DNA of 64,000 nucleotides from Acidimicrobiales bacterium (GCA_035531755.1 DATKSK010000030.1:117101-181100), one strand, 5' to 3'; shown: positions 1-8,482, numbered from the stretch's first letter. Numbers and translations: made by a program. Notes: generated by a model from the letters alone, not told the origin.

Positions 1-553
1 CGGCCCACGGGGTGGTGTCACCCACGTGCAGCTTGAATTCGCGGGCAGCCGCCGCCGACATGACCATCTCGTCGACCCGGGTCGGGTCGGCCATCCGACC
101 CGTTGTCACCGTCAGGCGGTCCTGATCGAAGTACTCCCCGTCGACGCTGCCGACGATGTTGCCGCTCGGACCGGTGTTCGGAGAGCCGTCCGGCTTCAGC
201 TGGTAGGCGTTGAGCGCCGCGAAGCTCTCCACCCGCTTGACGTGGGGAAGGCCCGAGATGGTGCGGACGAGCCCGGCGTCGTACCCGGAGTCGAACCCGA
301 GGCCCGGGCTGTACAGCCCGGTTCCGACGCTCATGTCCGACGGGTTGGTGCTGGCCAGGAAGGCCGGGAAGGACGACTGCGTGCGCCGGGCGGCGGCGAC
401 GGCACCCATGGCGACGCCGCCGACGAGCCCGACCAGGAGGACCAGGGCGAGGTAGCTGCCGCCGCGCCCGCGGAAGGTCGCACCGAACCGGTACAGGGCG
501 AGCCTCAGCGCCCCACCGTTCACCGGCCTACGCCGCCGTGCACGCTTCGCCAC
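1..553 (-). CDS. ABC transporter permease, FtsX/MacB-like, N-terminal part
   Basis: This is the N-terminal 184 residues of an integral membrane permease; the rest lies beyond the left edge. After a basic N-terminus there is one membrane segment (about residues 28-48, LALVLLVGLVGGVAMG) followed by RRTQSSFPAFLASTNPSD, a signature I associate with actinobacterial FtsX-like permeases. The periplasmic core follows (GSVDGEYFDQDRLTVTTGRM, then EMVMSAAAAREF), resembling MacB-type core domains. Such proteins pair with an ATPase for lipid or lipoprotein export; none is visible here. I chose GTG at 553 because it restores the basic N-terminus; GTG at 523 is an alternative. The substrate is unknown. Confidence 0.8.
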   Translation of the reverse strand, partial: MAKRARRRRPVNGGALRLALYRFGATFRGRGGSYLALVLLVGLVGGVAMGAVAAARRTQSSFPAFLASTNPSDMSVGTGLYSPGLGFDSGYDAGLVRTISGLPHVKRVESFAALNAYQLKPDGSPNTGPSGNIVGSVDGEYFDQDRLTVTTGRMADPTRVDEMVMSAAAAREFKLHVGDTTPWA

Positions 554-766
554 ACCTCGGTTGACCTCCCAGCAGGTCGCGCCGATCCCCCGGCCGCGAT
601 CAGTCTGCCTCGGGGGCGTGGCGCGCCCAAGGGGGCCACCCGGTGTCCTGCCTTCGTGCCTGCACGACCGGCTCCGGGCCGGACCGTGCCAGCCGGGCCG
701 GGTACCGTCGGGAAGCACGCCGCGGGCCCGGGCACTCCGGGCAGGGAGCGGCCGGGCCCCCGGCTG

Positions 767-1771
767 CTACGTGCGCGGCGTCAGCGACGCGAGATCGAAG
801 CTCCCGCTGCCGGTGAGTGTCGACGCGCCCACCAGGGTCGGACTGGTGACCACGGTCCGCCACGTCCCACGAACGGGAAGTCCGTCGATCGTCGAGAACC
901 AGGTATCGGCGACGTTCGTTCCCGTCTGACCGCCACCGAAGGTCGCCACCTCGCGGAAATGCAGCGTCGGTACCGCTCGGCCCCCGATGCGCAGGGTCTC
1001 GGGGCCCACGTAGCGGTTGGTCCCGGTCATCGTGACGACGCCGGTGTCGATGGGGTCGTTCTTGCCGGTGCACGCGAAGGCGAAGCGCTGCCCCACCACG
1101 AGCCGGGACGGAATGGCCATCTCCGGCGGTGTGCACGTAAAGGTGGCGGTGTCGGCGATGACGAGGGCGATGAAGTTCCACCGGTACCAGCCGGCGCGGG
1201 CGACCTCCACGAGGTTGCCGTCGCGCGGGCAGTACGTGGAGTTCTGCCAGTGGCTGTCGCTGTAGTCGAGGCGCAGGACCCAGCAGCCGTCGGGCCGGTA
1301 CGAGACCGTGCCCGGGATGCGGGGCCCCTCCACCTGTGACTTCGGCGGGAGCGAGACGCGCTCGTTGCCCGAGCCGGTGTAGGAGTAGACACCTTCGTGG
1401 GGGCGAAGCTTCCCCGGGTCGGCCACCAGGCCCGTGGCCCCTGAGCGGAACCGCTGGTAGGCGGTGATGCCGGCCAGCTCGTGCGGACCGGAATGGTTCC
1501 ACGTGTAGACGAAGAATCCGGCCCCCACGACCAGGACCGTGACGATCGCCGCCGTGACGATCAGTGCCGTCCGGTGCCGTCGGGCGAACGGCGCCCGCCC
1601 GACGACCGTGCCCGCACCCACGTCCCCGCCGGCCCCGACGCCCGTGCCCGCACCCACGTCCCCGCCGGCCCCGACGCCCTCGCCCGGCACGAGCGCGGGG
1701 ATGGTGACGAACAGCGGCTCGATCGGCTCGGGGCGTACCCAGACCGGAGCGTCGTGGACCACGCGGGTCAT
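767..1771 (-). CDS. Single-pass membrane protein of unknown function
   Basis: This 334-residue protein has no family I recognise. Residues 1-60 are cytoplasmic and contain a perfect in-frame duplication of a 36-bp unit giving a Gly/Ala-rich stretch (GAGGDVGAGTGV). One membrane helix follows at about residues 70-90 (TALIVTAAIVTVLVVGAGFF), then an extracytoplasmic domain of about 240 residues with Cys residues that could form disulfides (YCPRDGN, TFTCTPP, FACTGKND). Its ATG overlaps the stop of the upstream acyltransferase gene (ATGA, 4 bp), so the two are probably translated together. A role at the membrane with the acyltransferase product is only an inference from coupling. Confidence 0.75.
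   Translation of the reverse strand: MTRVVHDAPVWVRPEPIEPLFVTIPALVPGEGVGAGGDVGAGTGVGAGGDVGAGTVVGRAPFARRHRTALIVTAAIVTVLVVGAGFFVYTWNHSGPHELAGITAYQRFRSGATGLVADPGKLRPHEGVYSYTGSGNERVSLPPKSQVEGPRIPGTVSYRPDGCWVLRLDYSDSHWQNSTYCPRDGNLVEVARAGWYRWNFIALVIADTATFTCTPPEMAIPSRLVVGQRFAFACTGKNDPIDTGVVTMTGTNRYVGPETLRIGGRAVPTLHFREVATFGGGQTGTNVADTWFSTIDGLPVRGTWRTVVTSPTLVGASTLTGSGSFDLASLTPRT
1607..1678. repeat. Perfect 36-bp tandem duplication inside a coding region
   Basis: Two identical 36-bp units (1607-1642 and 1643-1678) lie in frame in the 5' part of the membrane-protein gene and encode repeated Gly-Ala-Gly-Gly-Asp-Val. Perfect identity suggests recent slippage. Confidence 0.9.
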
Positions 1772-2775
1772 GGGTCCGGCTCCGCCGTACGCCCCGGGCC
1801 GCGCCGCAGGAGGTTGCGCACACCCCGCATGACCGGATGTGGGTAATCAGTCCGCAGACGGTCGAGGGCCGCCTGCATGACGGTCGTGGTCTCCTCGTAG
1901 CAGGCGTCGACGACGTCGGGGTCGTCCGCGGCGTCGGGCCCGTACCGGCTCCAGTCGAGCGCGGGCAGGAACTCCACGGTGATCGACGCGGGCATCGGGA
2001 GCGGCGGCACCAGGATGGTCGTCACGCCGAACGGCGGCCCCACGAGAATGGGGAACACGTTGATCCGAATCCGCTTGAGCCCGAGCGCGCTCGCCAGTCG
2101 GTCGCCGCGCGAGACGACCACCACGGCGTGGTGGGAGCCGTGGGTGACGACGGGGACGACGGGCACGCCGGCGTGCAGCGCCAGGCGGACGAACCCCTTG
2201 TGCCCGGCGAGGTCGACCCGGTCGCGCTGGCTCCACGGACGGCACGCCTCAAGGTCGCCGCCCGGGTACACGAGCACGGCGGCGCCCTGCTCCAGCGCCA
2301 GTTCCGCCTCGCGGCCCCCCGCCGGGATGGCGCCGATCCGTCGCAGGAACGGCCCCACCACCGGCAGGCCGAACAGCAGGTCGTAGCCGAGCGCGTACGC
2401 GGGCTGCTCGAGGCCGCGCCGCTTGATGATGGCCTGGGCGACGACCCAGGCGTCGGGCATGTAGAAGAGGCACGAATGGTTGCCCACCAGGAGCACCGGC
2501 CCCGTCGCCGGGAGGTTGTCGAGCTCTTTCACCTCGGGCGAGAAGAAATCCGTGTACCGGGCCACGGCCGCGAGCTTGCGCCCGATGAAGGCGGGGTCCC
2601 GGCGGAACAACGGCTCGGCTCGCTCGTGCTCGAGACGCGTCGACAGGGGGCCCACCAGCGGCGCGAGGAGGCCCTTCGACCCGTTGCCGCCGGCGTGGCC
2701 CGCTGCATTGCCGCCGGTGTGGCCGCCGGTGTGTCCCCCGGTGTTGCTCCCGGTGCGTCCCGCTGTGACGGTCAT
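1768..2775 (-). CDS. PlsC-like lysophospholipid acyltransferase family protein
   Basis: A 335-residue protein, probably a membrane-associated acyltransferase using acyl-CoA or acyl-ACP. The N-terminus is a low-complexity GGHTGGHTGGNAAGH stretch. The catalytic region begins with GPVLLVGNHSCLFYMPDAW, where the His-Asp pair is more widely spaced than the usual H-x4-D, as in some diacylglycerol-acyltransferase-like members. Further blocks are IPAGGREAEL, YPGGDLEACRP (FPEG-like block) and VPVVPVVTHGSH. A Shine-Dalgarno sequence (GGGGAGGAAAG) precedes the ATG. It is the first gene of a two-gene unit with the downstream membrane protein. The substrate cannot be told from sequence. Confidence 0.82.
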   Translation of the reverse strand: MTVTAGRTGSNTGGHTGGHTGGNAAGHAGGNGSKGLLAPLVGPLSTRLEHERAEPLFRRDPAFIGRKLAAVARYTDFFSPEVKELDNLPATGPVLLVGNHSCLFYMPDAWVVAQAIIKRRGLEQPAYALGYDLLFGLPVVGPFLRRIGAIPAGGREAELALEQGAAVLVYPGGDLEACRPWSQRDRVDLAGHKGFVRLALHAGVPVVPVVTHGSHHAVVVVSRGDRLASALGLKRIRINVFPILVGPPFGVTTILVPPLPMPASITVEFLPALDWSRYGPDAADDPDVVDACYEETTTVMQAALDRLRTDYPHPVMRGVRNLLRRGPGRTAEPDP

Positions 2776-2943
2776 GACGATTCTCGCTTTCCTCCCCGTT
2801 CTCGCGCCCGGACCGGCCCGCGAGGAAGAGCAGTTCGTCCCAACCTTGGGGGGAAACGGAACAGTCCCCGCGCGGCGCCCTGGCCCCGGTCCGGGGCGGG
2901 AGCGGCTGCCGGGGACGGGGCCCGCTACCGGGGACGGGGCCCG

Positions 2944-3357
2944 CTACCGGGGCGGGATGGAGTACGTGACCTGCGCCTTGGCCACGAGATCGTCGGCCCC
3001 CACCGACCGGAGCCCGACGTCGACCACGGCCAGGCTCTTGCCCAGCTTGAGCAGCCTCCCCTCGGCCAACACGTCGACCAGCGGGGGCTTGCGCAGGAAG
3101 TCGATGTGCAGGCTGGTGGTCACGGCCAGAGGCACCGGGCCGATCTGCGCCAGGATGGCGACCCACGCCACGGCGTCGGACAGTGCCATGAGCGCGGGCC
3201 CCGACACCGTGCCACCGGGTCGGCCGTGGGACGCGGTGACGGGGAGCCGTAGGAGCGCTCCCCATGCCGCGGCGTCCTCCACGACGTACGGCGGCGGCGC
3301 GTCCGGGAACACGTTGTCGAGGAAGACCTGGAGCTCCTGCGCGTTCATCGGGGGCAC
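2944..3357 (-). CDS. Hotdog-fold thioesterase, PaaI/YdiI type
   Basis: A 137-residue single hotdog domain, the usual size for PaaI-type acyl-CoA thioesterases. Family-like blocks are RPGGTVSGPALMALSDAVAW (central helix region), TTSLHIDFLRKPP and KAQVTYSIPPR at the end. The frame stays open far upstream, but that extension is Arg/His-rich and not coding-like. GTG at 3357 follows a TACTGT hexamer by six bases, which fits a leaderless start; ATG at 3348 is the alternative. It stands alone between the acyltransferase and START-like genes. The acyl-CoA substrate is unknown. Confidence 0.82.
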   Translation of the reverse strand: MPPMNAQELQVFLDNVFPDAPPPYVVEDAAAWGALLRLPVTASHGRPGGTVSGPALMALSDAVAWVAILAQIGPVPLAVTTSLHIDFLRKPPLVDVLAEGRLLKLGKSLAVVDVGLRSVGADDLVAKAQVTYSIPPR

Positions 3358-3363
3358 CAGCGC

Positions 3364-3369
3364 ACAGTA
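3364..3369 (-). promoter_or_regulatory. -10 element (TACTGT) for thioesterase gene, probable leaderless start
   Basis: TACTGT on the minus strand ends six bases before GTG 3357 and there is no Shine-Dalgarno sequence. No clear -35 box is visible. Confidence 0.45.
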
Positions 3370-3559
3370 CCGGTGCGGGAGTCGACGACCAGGGCTCAGA
3401 GGCCCCCGGCGGCGGTACGCGACGGGGTGGGCCGCCCGGACGGGGTGGGCCGCCCGGACGGGATGCTCCACACCTACCGGATGCGCCATACCTCCGGAAG
3501 GCTCCGAGGCACCCGCAGGTTCGGCTCCCCACCGAACCGCCCACAGGAGTCGCTCCTGG

Positions 3560-4147
3560 TCACGACGACGCCGGGCCCTCACCGTCGGCGGCCGCAGCCG
3601 AGGCCGCAGCCGGGCCCGCAGCCGGGCCCTCGCCCGCCCCGGTGGCGTCATCGCCACCGGGGCGCGCCGTCCGGGCGGCGCGCAGGGCGCGGATGCCGTC
3701 GTTGATCGCCGTGGTGATCAAGCGGTCGTTGTCCTTCGAGATGAAGCGGTGCACCCGTCGCTCGAACAGGGCGCGCAGGACCGGGTTGAAGGCGTGGTAC
3801 GTCTCGGTGAAGTGGATCCGGGTTCGGCCGTCGCCGAGGTCCTCGAGCTCCGTCCGCCCTTCGGCGCGCGACCACAGGGGCTTGCCGATGGCGTCGTACT
3901 TCCAGGACCGGTGCGGGGTCACCTCGGTGAGCCACTCCCACGAATAGCCCACGCCCCCCGAAAAGAGGTAGCGCGGCACCCGGAAGGTGCAGTGCCGGAT
4001 GAGGCCTTCCCCCACGTCGTCCCCGGGGTGGAGGATCTCGATCGACACCCCCGACGAGGTGGGCCGGCGGGGGCCGCGATACCAGAAGAGCCGCCACACC
4101 TCGCGCGGCGTGCCGTCCACGACCACGGCGTAGCGGTGCTCCTGCAC
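3560..4147 (-). CDS. SRPBCC (START/polyketide-cyclase-like) family protein
   Basis: A 195-residue protein with a START-like helix-grip domain: HRYAVVVDGTPREVWRLFWY at the start, a central strand region (YLFSGGVGYSWEWLTEVTPH) and TRIHFTETYHAFNPVLRALF leading into the long C-terminal helix. The last 35 residues are a disordered Ala/Gly/Pro tail. These domains bind hydrophobic ligands; the ligand is unknown. GTG at 4147 shares one base with the TAG stop of the upstream nitroreductase gene (TAGTG), which suggests translational coupling; GTG 4165 is an alternative start. Confidence 0.75.
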   Translation of the reverse strand: MQEHRYAVVVDGTPREVWRLFWYRGPRRPTSSGVSIEILHPGDDVGEGLIRHCTFRVPRYLFSGGVGYSWEWLTEVTPHRSWKYDAIGKPLWSRAEGRTELEDLGDGRTRIHFTETYHAFNPVLRALFERRVHRFISKDNDRLITTAINDGIRALRAARTARPGGDDATGAGEGPAAGPAAASAAAADGEGPASS

Positions 4148-4755
4148 TACGACGCTCCCGCCCACGGGGAGCCGTAGGTCTCACGGTGGGCCTTGGCGGC
4201 CACGGGCAGGCGACGGGGGGGCCCGAGGGGCCGCCCCGGCCAGCCGAGAGGGACCACGGCCATGGGGAGCACCTCCGCCGGGAGCCCCACGATCGACGCC
4301 AGCTCCTCCCCGAAGACGAGGGGGAGGGTGGTGAGCGACGAGCCGAGCCCGAGCGCGGTGGCGGCCAGGAGGAGGTTCTGGACCGCCGGGAACACCGAGG
4401 CCTCCATCACCCGCCGGTCCCCGACGCCGGTGTCCCCGGCCACCACCACCAGCACCGGGGCGGCGGCCACGCCTCCCTGCGCCCCGACCTCGACGTCGGC
4501 CAGCAGGCCGGGGGCGAGCCGTCCCTCGGAGTGCGCCCGGCCGCCACCCTCCCAGGCCTGGCGCGTGAGCCGGCCGATGGCGGCACGGCGCTCGCCGTCG
4601 CGCACGACCACGAAGACCCACGGCTGGCGGTTCTCGGCGCTCGGGGCGAAGGTGGCCGCGTCGAGGACGCGCTCCACGGTGTCGTCGTCGACCGGTCGGT
4701 CGTCGAACGTCCGGCAGGCGCGTTGGCGGTGCACGACGTCGAAGAAGCCCTCCAT
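4147..4755 (-). CDS. Nitroreductase family protein
   Basis: A 202-residue FMN-dependent NAD(P)H oxidoreductase-like protein. Family signatures are HRQRACRTFDDRPVDDDTVE (FMN phosphate-binding Arg residues), FAPSAENRQPWVFVVV, SVFPAVQNLLLAATALGLGS and the C-terminal VPLGWPGRPLGPPRR. ATG at 4755 is chosen because a TAACGT hexamer ends seven bases upstream; a GTG three codons earlier would lie inside that hexamer. It is followed directly by the START-like gene with a one-base overlap. The physiological substrate is unknown. Confidence 0.88.
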   Translation of the reverse strand: MEGFFDVVHRQRACRTFDDRPVDDDTVERVLDAATFAPSAENRQPWVFVVVRDGERRAAIGRLTRQAWEGGGRAHSEGRLAPGLLADVEVGAQGGVAAAPVLVVVAGDTGVGDRRVMEASVFPAVQNLLLAATALGLGSSLTTLPLVFGEELASIVGLPAEVLPMAVVPLGWPGRPLGPPRRLPVAAKAHRETYGSPWAGAS

Positions 4756-4762
4756 CGGCCCC

Positions 4763-4768
4763 ACGTTA
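4763..4768 (-). promoter_or_regulatory. -10 element (TAACGT) for nitroreductase gene, probable leaderless start
   Basis: The hexamer ends seven bases before ATG 4755. No ribosome binding site is present, and the hexamer excludes the alternative GTG at 4764. Confidence 0.5.
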
Positions 4769-5617
4769 CGGGGCGATGGTGGCCGCCGTCCCCATCACGA
4801 TGCGGGGCTGCGCCCCCGGGCTCAGCCAGCGCAGCAGCGCCAGCAGCTCGCCCGTCGGCAGCGACACGCACCCCGCGGTCGCGCCGCCCGTGGAGACGTG
4901 AAGGAAGATGGCGCTCCCCGCGCCGGGCACGGTGGAGTCGGTGTTGTAGTCGATGACGGCGCCGTAGTCGTAGGCGGGGGTCTGGTCCATGGGCTCGGGC
5001 GCGGCGCCGGCGTCGGCCGTGCTCGTGTCGACCCACTGGTTGTAGGCGGGGCTGGCGGGGTCGTCGTCCCACACGATGCTCGGTCCCGTCACCGGCCGGT
5101 AGGGGAACTGCACGCCGGGATCCGCCAGCACGCCGAAGAAGAAGCCGAACGGGTAGGACCCCGACGGCGTGCGCCCGTCACCCTCGTGCTTCTGCCCCGG
5201 CGGTGCGAAACCGTGGTAGCCGATGTTCGCCTGCCATGGACCGAAGACCTGCTGCCACCCTGTGCCGGTGCGCTGGTAGGCCGTGAGCGTGGCCGCCGTC
5301 ACACCGTAGGAGGCGGCGCTCACGGCGACCACCTGGGACGCCGACCCGACACCGGCGAGGCGCGTCACGAGGGGCGCGGGCGGCGACGGCGAGGTGGTGG
5401 GGGCGGGAGCCGGCACCGCCGTCGGGGGCCGGGCGACGACGGTGGTCGTCGGCGCGACGGCGAGGGTGGTCGTGGGCGGCGCCGGCGTCGTCGCCGTGGT
5501 CGTGGCGACGATCGTCGTGACCGGGACATGGTGGCGGGCACGTGCGGGGGGCGCGGCGGCTCCCCCGCACGACGTCGCGGCGAGGGCGACGGCGAGCGCC
5601 CCCGCGTGCACCCGCAT
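4766..5617 (-). CDS. L,D-transpeptidase family lipoprotein (YkuD-like)
   Basis: A 283-residue exported protein predicted to act on peptidoglycan as an L,D-transpeptidase or related enzyme. The N-terminus has a lipoprotein signal (GALAVALAATSCGG), then a Thr/Pro/Ala linker (about residues 30-80) suited to wall spanning. The catalytic domain contains GYHGFAPPGQKHEGDGRTPS and the active-site block HVSTGGATAGCVSLP with nucleophile Cys250. The ATG lies within an 18-bp tandem repeat, so a second identical in-frame ATG sits 18 bases upstream (5635). It is divergent from a DD-peptidase-like gene 85 bp away; joint regulation is likely. Confidence 0.87.
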   Translation of the reverse strand: MRVHAGALAVALAATSCGGAAAPPARARHHVPVTTIVATTTATTPAPPTTTLAVAPTTTVVARPPTAVPAPAPTTSPSPPAPLVTRLAGVGSASQVVAVSAASYGVTAATLTAYQRTGTGWQQVFGPWQANIGYHGFAPPGQKHEGDGRTPSGSYPFGFFFGVLADPGVQFPYRPVTGPSIVWDDDPASPAYNQWVDTSTADAGAAPEPMDQTPAYDYGAVIDYNTDSTVPGAGSAIFLHVSTGGATAGCVSLPTGELLALLRWLSPGAQPRIVMGTAATIAP

Positions 5618-5680
5618 CGCCCGGCGCACCCGCATCGCCCGGCGCACGGGGATCGCCCGGCGCACGGGGATCGTCGGCGG
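5609..5680. repeat. 18-bp tandem repeat (4 copies) between divergent cell-wall genes
   Basis: Four 18-bp units (5609-5626, 5627-5644, 5645-5662, 5663-5680) fill most of the interval between the L,D-transpeptidase and M15 peptidase starts. Units 1 and 2 are identical and each carries the transpeptidase ATG in frame; units 3 and 4 share GGGGATCG instead. The array covers the 5' leader of the minus-strand gene. Confidence 0.9.
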
Positions 5681-5688
5681 CCCGGGGC

Positions 5689-5694
5689 TAGCGT
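5689..5694 (+). promoter_or_regulatory. -10 element (TAGCGT) for M15 peptidase gene, probable leaderless start
   Basis: TAGCGT ends eight bases before GTG 5703 without a Shine-Dalgarno sequence. Confidence 0.45.
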
Positions 5695-5702
5695 GCGCGT
5701 CC

Positions 5703-6545
5703 GTGCCGCGCTCCGGGCGCACCCTCGCCCTCCTGGTCGCCACCGGCCTCCTTCCCTGCTCGCTCCTGGCCGCCTGCGCGGGGACGGCCCGGACCGGGGC
5801 CCCGCACGCGCACGCCGCCACGGCGTCGGGGTCCGCCCCGGTGGGCACGGCGCCCGTCGTGGAGTCCAGCACCACTATTCCCCCCGGTTCCGGCGCCGGG
5901 GGGACCGGGCCGCCCACCAGGGCCCCGACGACCACGGGCCCGACCACCACCGGGCCGACCATCCCCACGCCACCCCCGGGCTTCGTCGGCGCGGTGGCCC
6001 CGGTCACGGCCGCCGAGGTCCCCTCGACCTGGAGGCCGGGCTGCCCGGTGGGGCCCGCCTCCCTGCGGATGCTGACCATGGGCTACTGGGGCTTCGACGG
6101 CCAGCCGCACACCGGGACCATGGTCGTGAACGCCGCGGTGGTCCCGGCCGTCCTCGCCGTCTTCGGCCGGCTGTACGCCGAGCACGTCCCCATCCGCCGG
6201 ATGCAGCCGGAGGACGCCTACGGCGGGCAGGACCCCGCCTCCATGGCGGCCGACAACACCTCCGGGTTCAACTGCCGGTATGCCGTGGCGGCCGGCCCCC
6301 CCTCCTGGTCGGTGCACGCCTACGGGGAGGCCATCGACGTGAACCCGGTCGAGAACCCCTACATCGAAGGTGGCCAGGTCCAGCCTTCCCAGGGCGCGCC
6401 GTTCACCGACCGGTCGAACGTCCGCCCGGGCATGGCGGTGGCCGGCGGACAGCTCGTGGCCGCGTTCGCGTCGGTGGGATGGGCGTGGGGCGGGCGGTGG
6501 ACCGCGAGCCCCGACTACCAGCACTTCTCGTCGACAGGCGGCTGA
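5703..6545 (+). CDS. M15-family D-alanyl-D-alanine carboxypeptidase/endopeptidase-like lipoprotein
   Basis: A 280-residue exported protein with a lipoprotein-type signal (LLPCSLLAACAG), a Thr/Pro linker (TTTGPTTTGPTIPTPPPG), and a Zn-peptidase domain. Metal-site motifs of M15 enzymes are present: SVHAYGEAIDVNP (His and Asp ligands) and DYQHFSS (final His ligand); FNCRYAVAAG precedes the first. Such enzymes trim peptidoglycan stem peptides outside the cell. GTG at 5703 is favoured over longer readings that run through the repeat array. The divergent L,D-transpeptidase suggests a cell-wall remodelling pair. Confidence 0.85.
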   Translation: MPRSGRTLALLVATGLLPCSLLAACAGTARTGAPHAHAATASGSAPVGTAPVVESSTTIPPGSGAGGTGPPTRAPTTTGPTTTGPTIPTPPPGFVGAVAPVTAAEVPSTWRPGCPVGPASLRMLTMGYWGFDGQPHTGTMVVNAAVVPAVLAVFGRLYAEHVPIRRMQPEDAYGGQDPASMAADNTSGFNCRYAVAAGPPSWSVHAYGEAIDVNPVENPYIEGGQVQPSQGAPFTDRSNVRPGMAVAGGQLVAAFASVGWAWGGRWTASPDYQHFSSTGG

Positions 6546-6593
6546 CCGGCCGCGGTAGCGTCGCTGCCTGCCTCCGGGGAGGGGGCCACGACC

Positions 6594-7364
6594 ATGACCG
6601 ATCTCTTCTCCATCGCCGGCAAGACCGCCCTCGTCACCGGCGGCTCCCGCGGCATCGGACGCATGATCGCCACGGGCTTCGTGGAGGCCGGCGCCAGGGT
6701 CTACGTGTCGTCGCGCAAGGCGGAGGCATGCGACGAGGTCGCCGCCGAGCTGTCGAACGTCGGTGAGTGCATCTCGTTGCCCGCGGACCTGGCCACCGAG
6801 GACGGCTGCCGCGCGCTGGCGTCGACGCTCGCCGAGCGGGAGGAGCGACTCCATGTCCTGGTGAACAACGCCGGGAACACCTGGGGGGCGCCGTTCGAGG
6901 AGTTCGACGATGCGGCCTGGGAGCGCGTGCTGTCGCTCAACGTGAAGGGCGTGTTCCACACCACCAAGTTCCTGGCGCCCCTGCTGCGGGCCGCGTCGAG
7001 CGACGACGACCCCGCCCGCGTGATCAACATCGGCTCGATCGACGGCATCCACGTCCCGGTGATGGAGACGTACTCGTACTCGGCGTCGAAGGCGGCGGTC
7101 CACCAGCTCACGCGCCACCTGGCCAAGCGGCTCGCCCCGCACGTCACGGTCAACGCCATCGCGCCCGGGCCCTTCGAGTCCAAGATGATGGCCGCCACGC
7201 TGGAGGCGTTCGGCGAGCAGATCGTGGCGAGCGCCCCGCTCCGGCGGATCGGCCGTCCCGACGACATGGCCGGCACGGCCATCTTCCTGGCGTCGCGGGC
7301 CGGTGCCTACCTGACGGGGGCCGTCATCCCCGTCGACGGCGGCATCGCCACCGTGGGGACGTAG
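6594..7364 (+). CDS. Short-chain dehydrogenase/reductase
   Basis: A 256-residue classical SDR. The Rossmann motif is TGGSRGIG (residues 18-25), followed by NNAG, the catalytic Ser in NIGSIDGI and YSYSASK with the Tyr-x3-Lys dyad, then IAPGPFESKM and the C-terminal GAVIPVDGG. It probably oxidises or reduces a hydroxyl/keto group with NAD(P). A Shine-Dalgarno sequence (GGGGAGGGGG) precedes the ATG. It leads a three-gene set with an LLM-class and an MDR-type oxidoreductase, suggesting a shared catabolic route whose substrate is unknown. Confidence 0.93.
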   Translation: MTDLFSIAGKTALVTGGSRGIGRMIATGFVEAGARVYVSSRKAEACDEVAAELSNVGECISLPADLATEDGCRALASTLAEREERLHVLVNNAGNTWGAPFEEFDDAAWERVLSLNVKGVFHTTKFLAPLLRAASSDDDPARVINIGSIDGIHVPVMETYSYSASKAAVHQLTRHLAKRLAPHVTVNAIAPGPFESKMMAATLEAFGEQIVASAPLRRIGRPDDMAGTAIFLASRAGAYLTGAVIPVDGGIATVGT

Positions 7365-7390
7365 GGCAGACCGATGCCGACGACGACCGG

Positions 7391-7435
7391 TCCGACGGGG
7401 AAGACCCCGACGGGGCAGACTCCGACGGGGAAGAC
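7391..7435. repeat. 15-bp tandem repeat (3 copies) between SDR and LLM genes
   Basis: Three 15-bp units based on CCGACGGGGAAGAC occupy most of the 89-bp gap between the SDR stop and the LLM start. Confidence 0.85.
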
Positions 7436-7453
7436 CAGGAAAGAGGAGGGCCG

Positions 7454-8482
7454 ATGCGGCTCAGCATGATGCTCGACTACTCGCGCGGCATCAAGGAGTC
7501 GGCCGACCACGTCGCCGAGCTCGAGCGCGCCGGCCTCGACATCGTGTGGGTGGCGGAGGCCTACGGTCTCGACGGGCCCAGCCAGATGGGCTACATCGCG
7601 GCCAAGACGGCGCGCGTGGAGATCGGCTCGGCCATCCTGCCCATCTACTCGCGCACCCCGGCGCTGCTGGCGCAGACGGCGGCGGGGATCGACGCCCTGA
7701 GCGACGGGCGGTTCATCCTCGGCCTCGGGGCGTCGGGCCCGCAGGTGATCGAGGGATGGCACGGCGTGCCCTACACCGAGCCCCTGCAGCGGACGCGGGA
7801 GATCATCGGGATCTGCCGCAAGGTGTGGCGCCGCGAGGTCCTGACCAACGAGGGCCTGTACCCGATCCCGCTGCCGGCCGGACTGGGGACGGGGCTCGGC
7901 AAGCCCCTCAAGCTCATCAACCACCCCGTGCGCGAGGACATCCCCATCTGGGTGGCGTCGATGGGCCCGAAGAACGTCGAGATGACCGCCGAGGTTGCCG
8001 ACGGCTGGTTCCCGTTCCTGTTCATCCCCGAGCGGGCCCGGGAGGTGTGGGGCGAGCCCCTGGCCGCCGGTGCCGCCCGGCGCTCGGCCGACAGGGGCTC
8101 GCTGGAGATCGCCGCGGGCGGGATGGCGGCGGTGGGCGAAGGCCTCGAGCACCTGCGGGAGTTCGCCCGGCCCATGACGGCCCTGTACGTGGGGGGCATG
8201 GGGGCCAAGGGGCGCAACTTCTACAACGCATTGACACGCCGCTACGGCTTCGGGGCCGAGGCCGAGTTGATCCAGGACCTGTACCTGAGCGGGAAGAAGG
8301 TCGAGGCTGCCGCGGCGGTGCCCGCCGAGCTGCTGGAGAAGACGTCGCTCGTCGGGCCCCCCGGCTACGTGAAGGAGCGCATCGCCGCCTACCGCGAGGC
8401 CGGGGTCACCGTGCTCAACGTGGCACCGATCGGGCCCGACCCCCTCGCCACCATCGAACAGCTGAAGGAGTGGTGCAGTTGA
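7454..8482 (+). CDS. LLM-class flavin/F420-dependent oxidoreductase
   Basis: A 342-residue TIM-barrel luciferase-like monooxygenase/F420-dependent reductase. Typical blocks are DIVWVAEAYGLDGPSQMGYI, IGSAILPIYSRTPALLAQTA, GRFILGLGASGPQVIEGWHG and PIWVASMGPKNVEMTAEVAD. F420 rather than FMN use is inferred from subfamily resemblance, and the FrhB-like gene at 26.8 kb is compatible with an F420-using organism. AAGAGGAGGG gives a strong ribosome binding site for ATG 7454; the open frame extending upstream is not coding-like. The MDR gene overlaps its 3' end. Confidence 0.92.
   Translation: MRLSMMLDYSRGIKESADHVAELERAGLDIVWVAEAYGLDGPSQMGYIAAKTARVEIGSAILPIYSRTPALLAQTAAGIDALSDGRFILGLGASGPQVIEGWHGVPYTEPLQRTREIIGICRKVWRREVLTNEGLYPIPLPAGLGTGLGKPLKLINHPVREDIPIWVASMGPKNVEMTAEVADGWFPFLFIPERAREVWGEPLAAGAARRSADRGSLEIAAGGMAAVGEGLEHLREFARPMTALYVGGMGAKGRNFYNALTRRYGFGAEAELIQDLYLSGKKVEAAAAVPAELLEKTSLVGPPGYVKERIAAYREAGVTVLNVAPIGPDPLATIEQLKEWCS

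Noticed and set aside
26..1339. Long plus-strand open frame of about 437 codons opposite the permease and membrane-protein genes
   Set aside because: Composition is Arg/Gly/Pro-rich with no domain; it mirrors minus-strand genes that have clear membrane segments and family motifs. High GC makes such antisense frames common.
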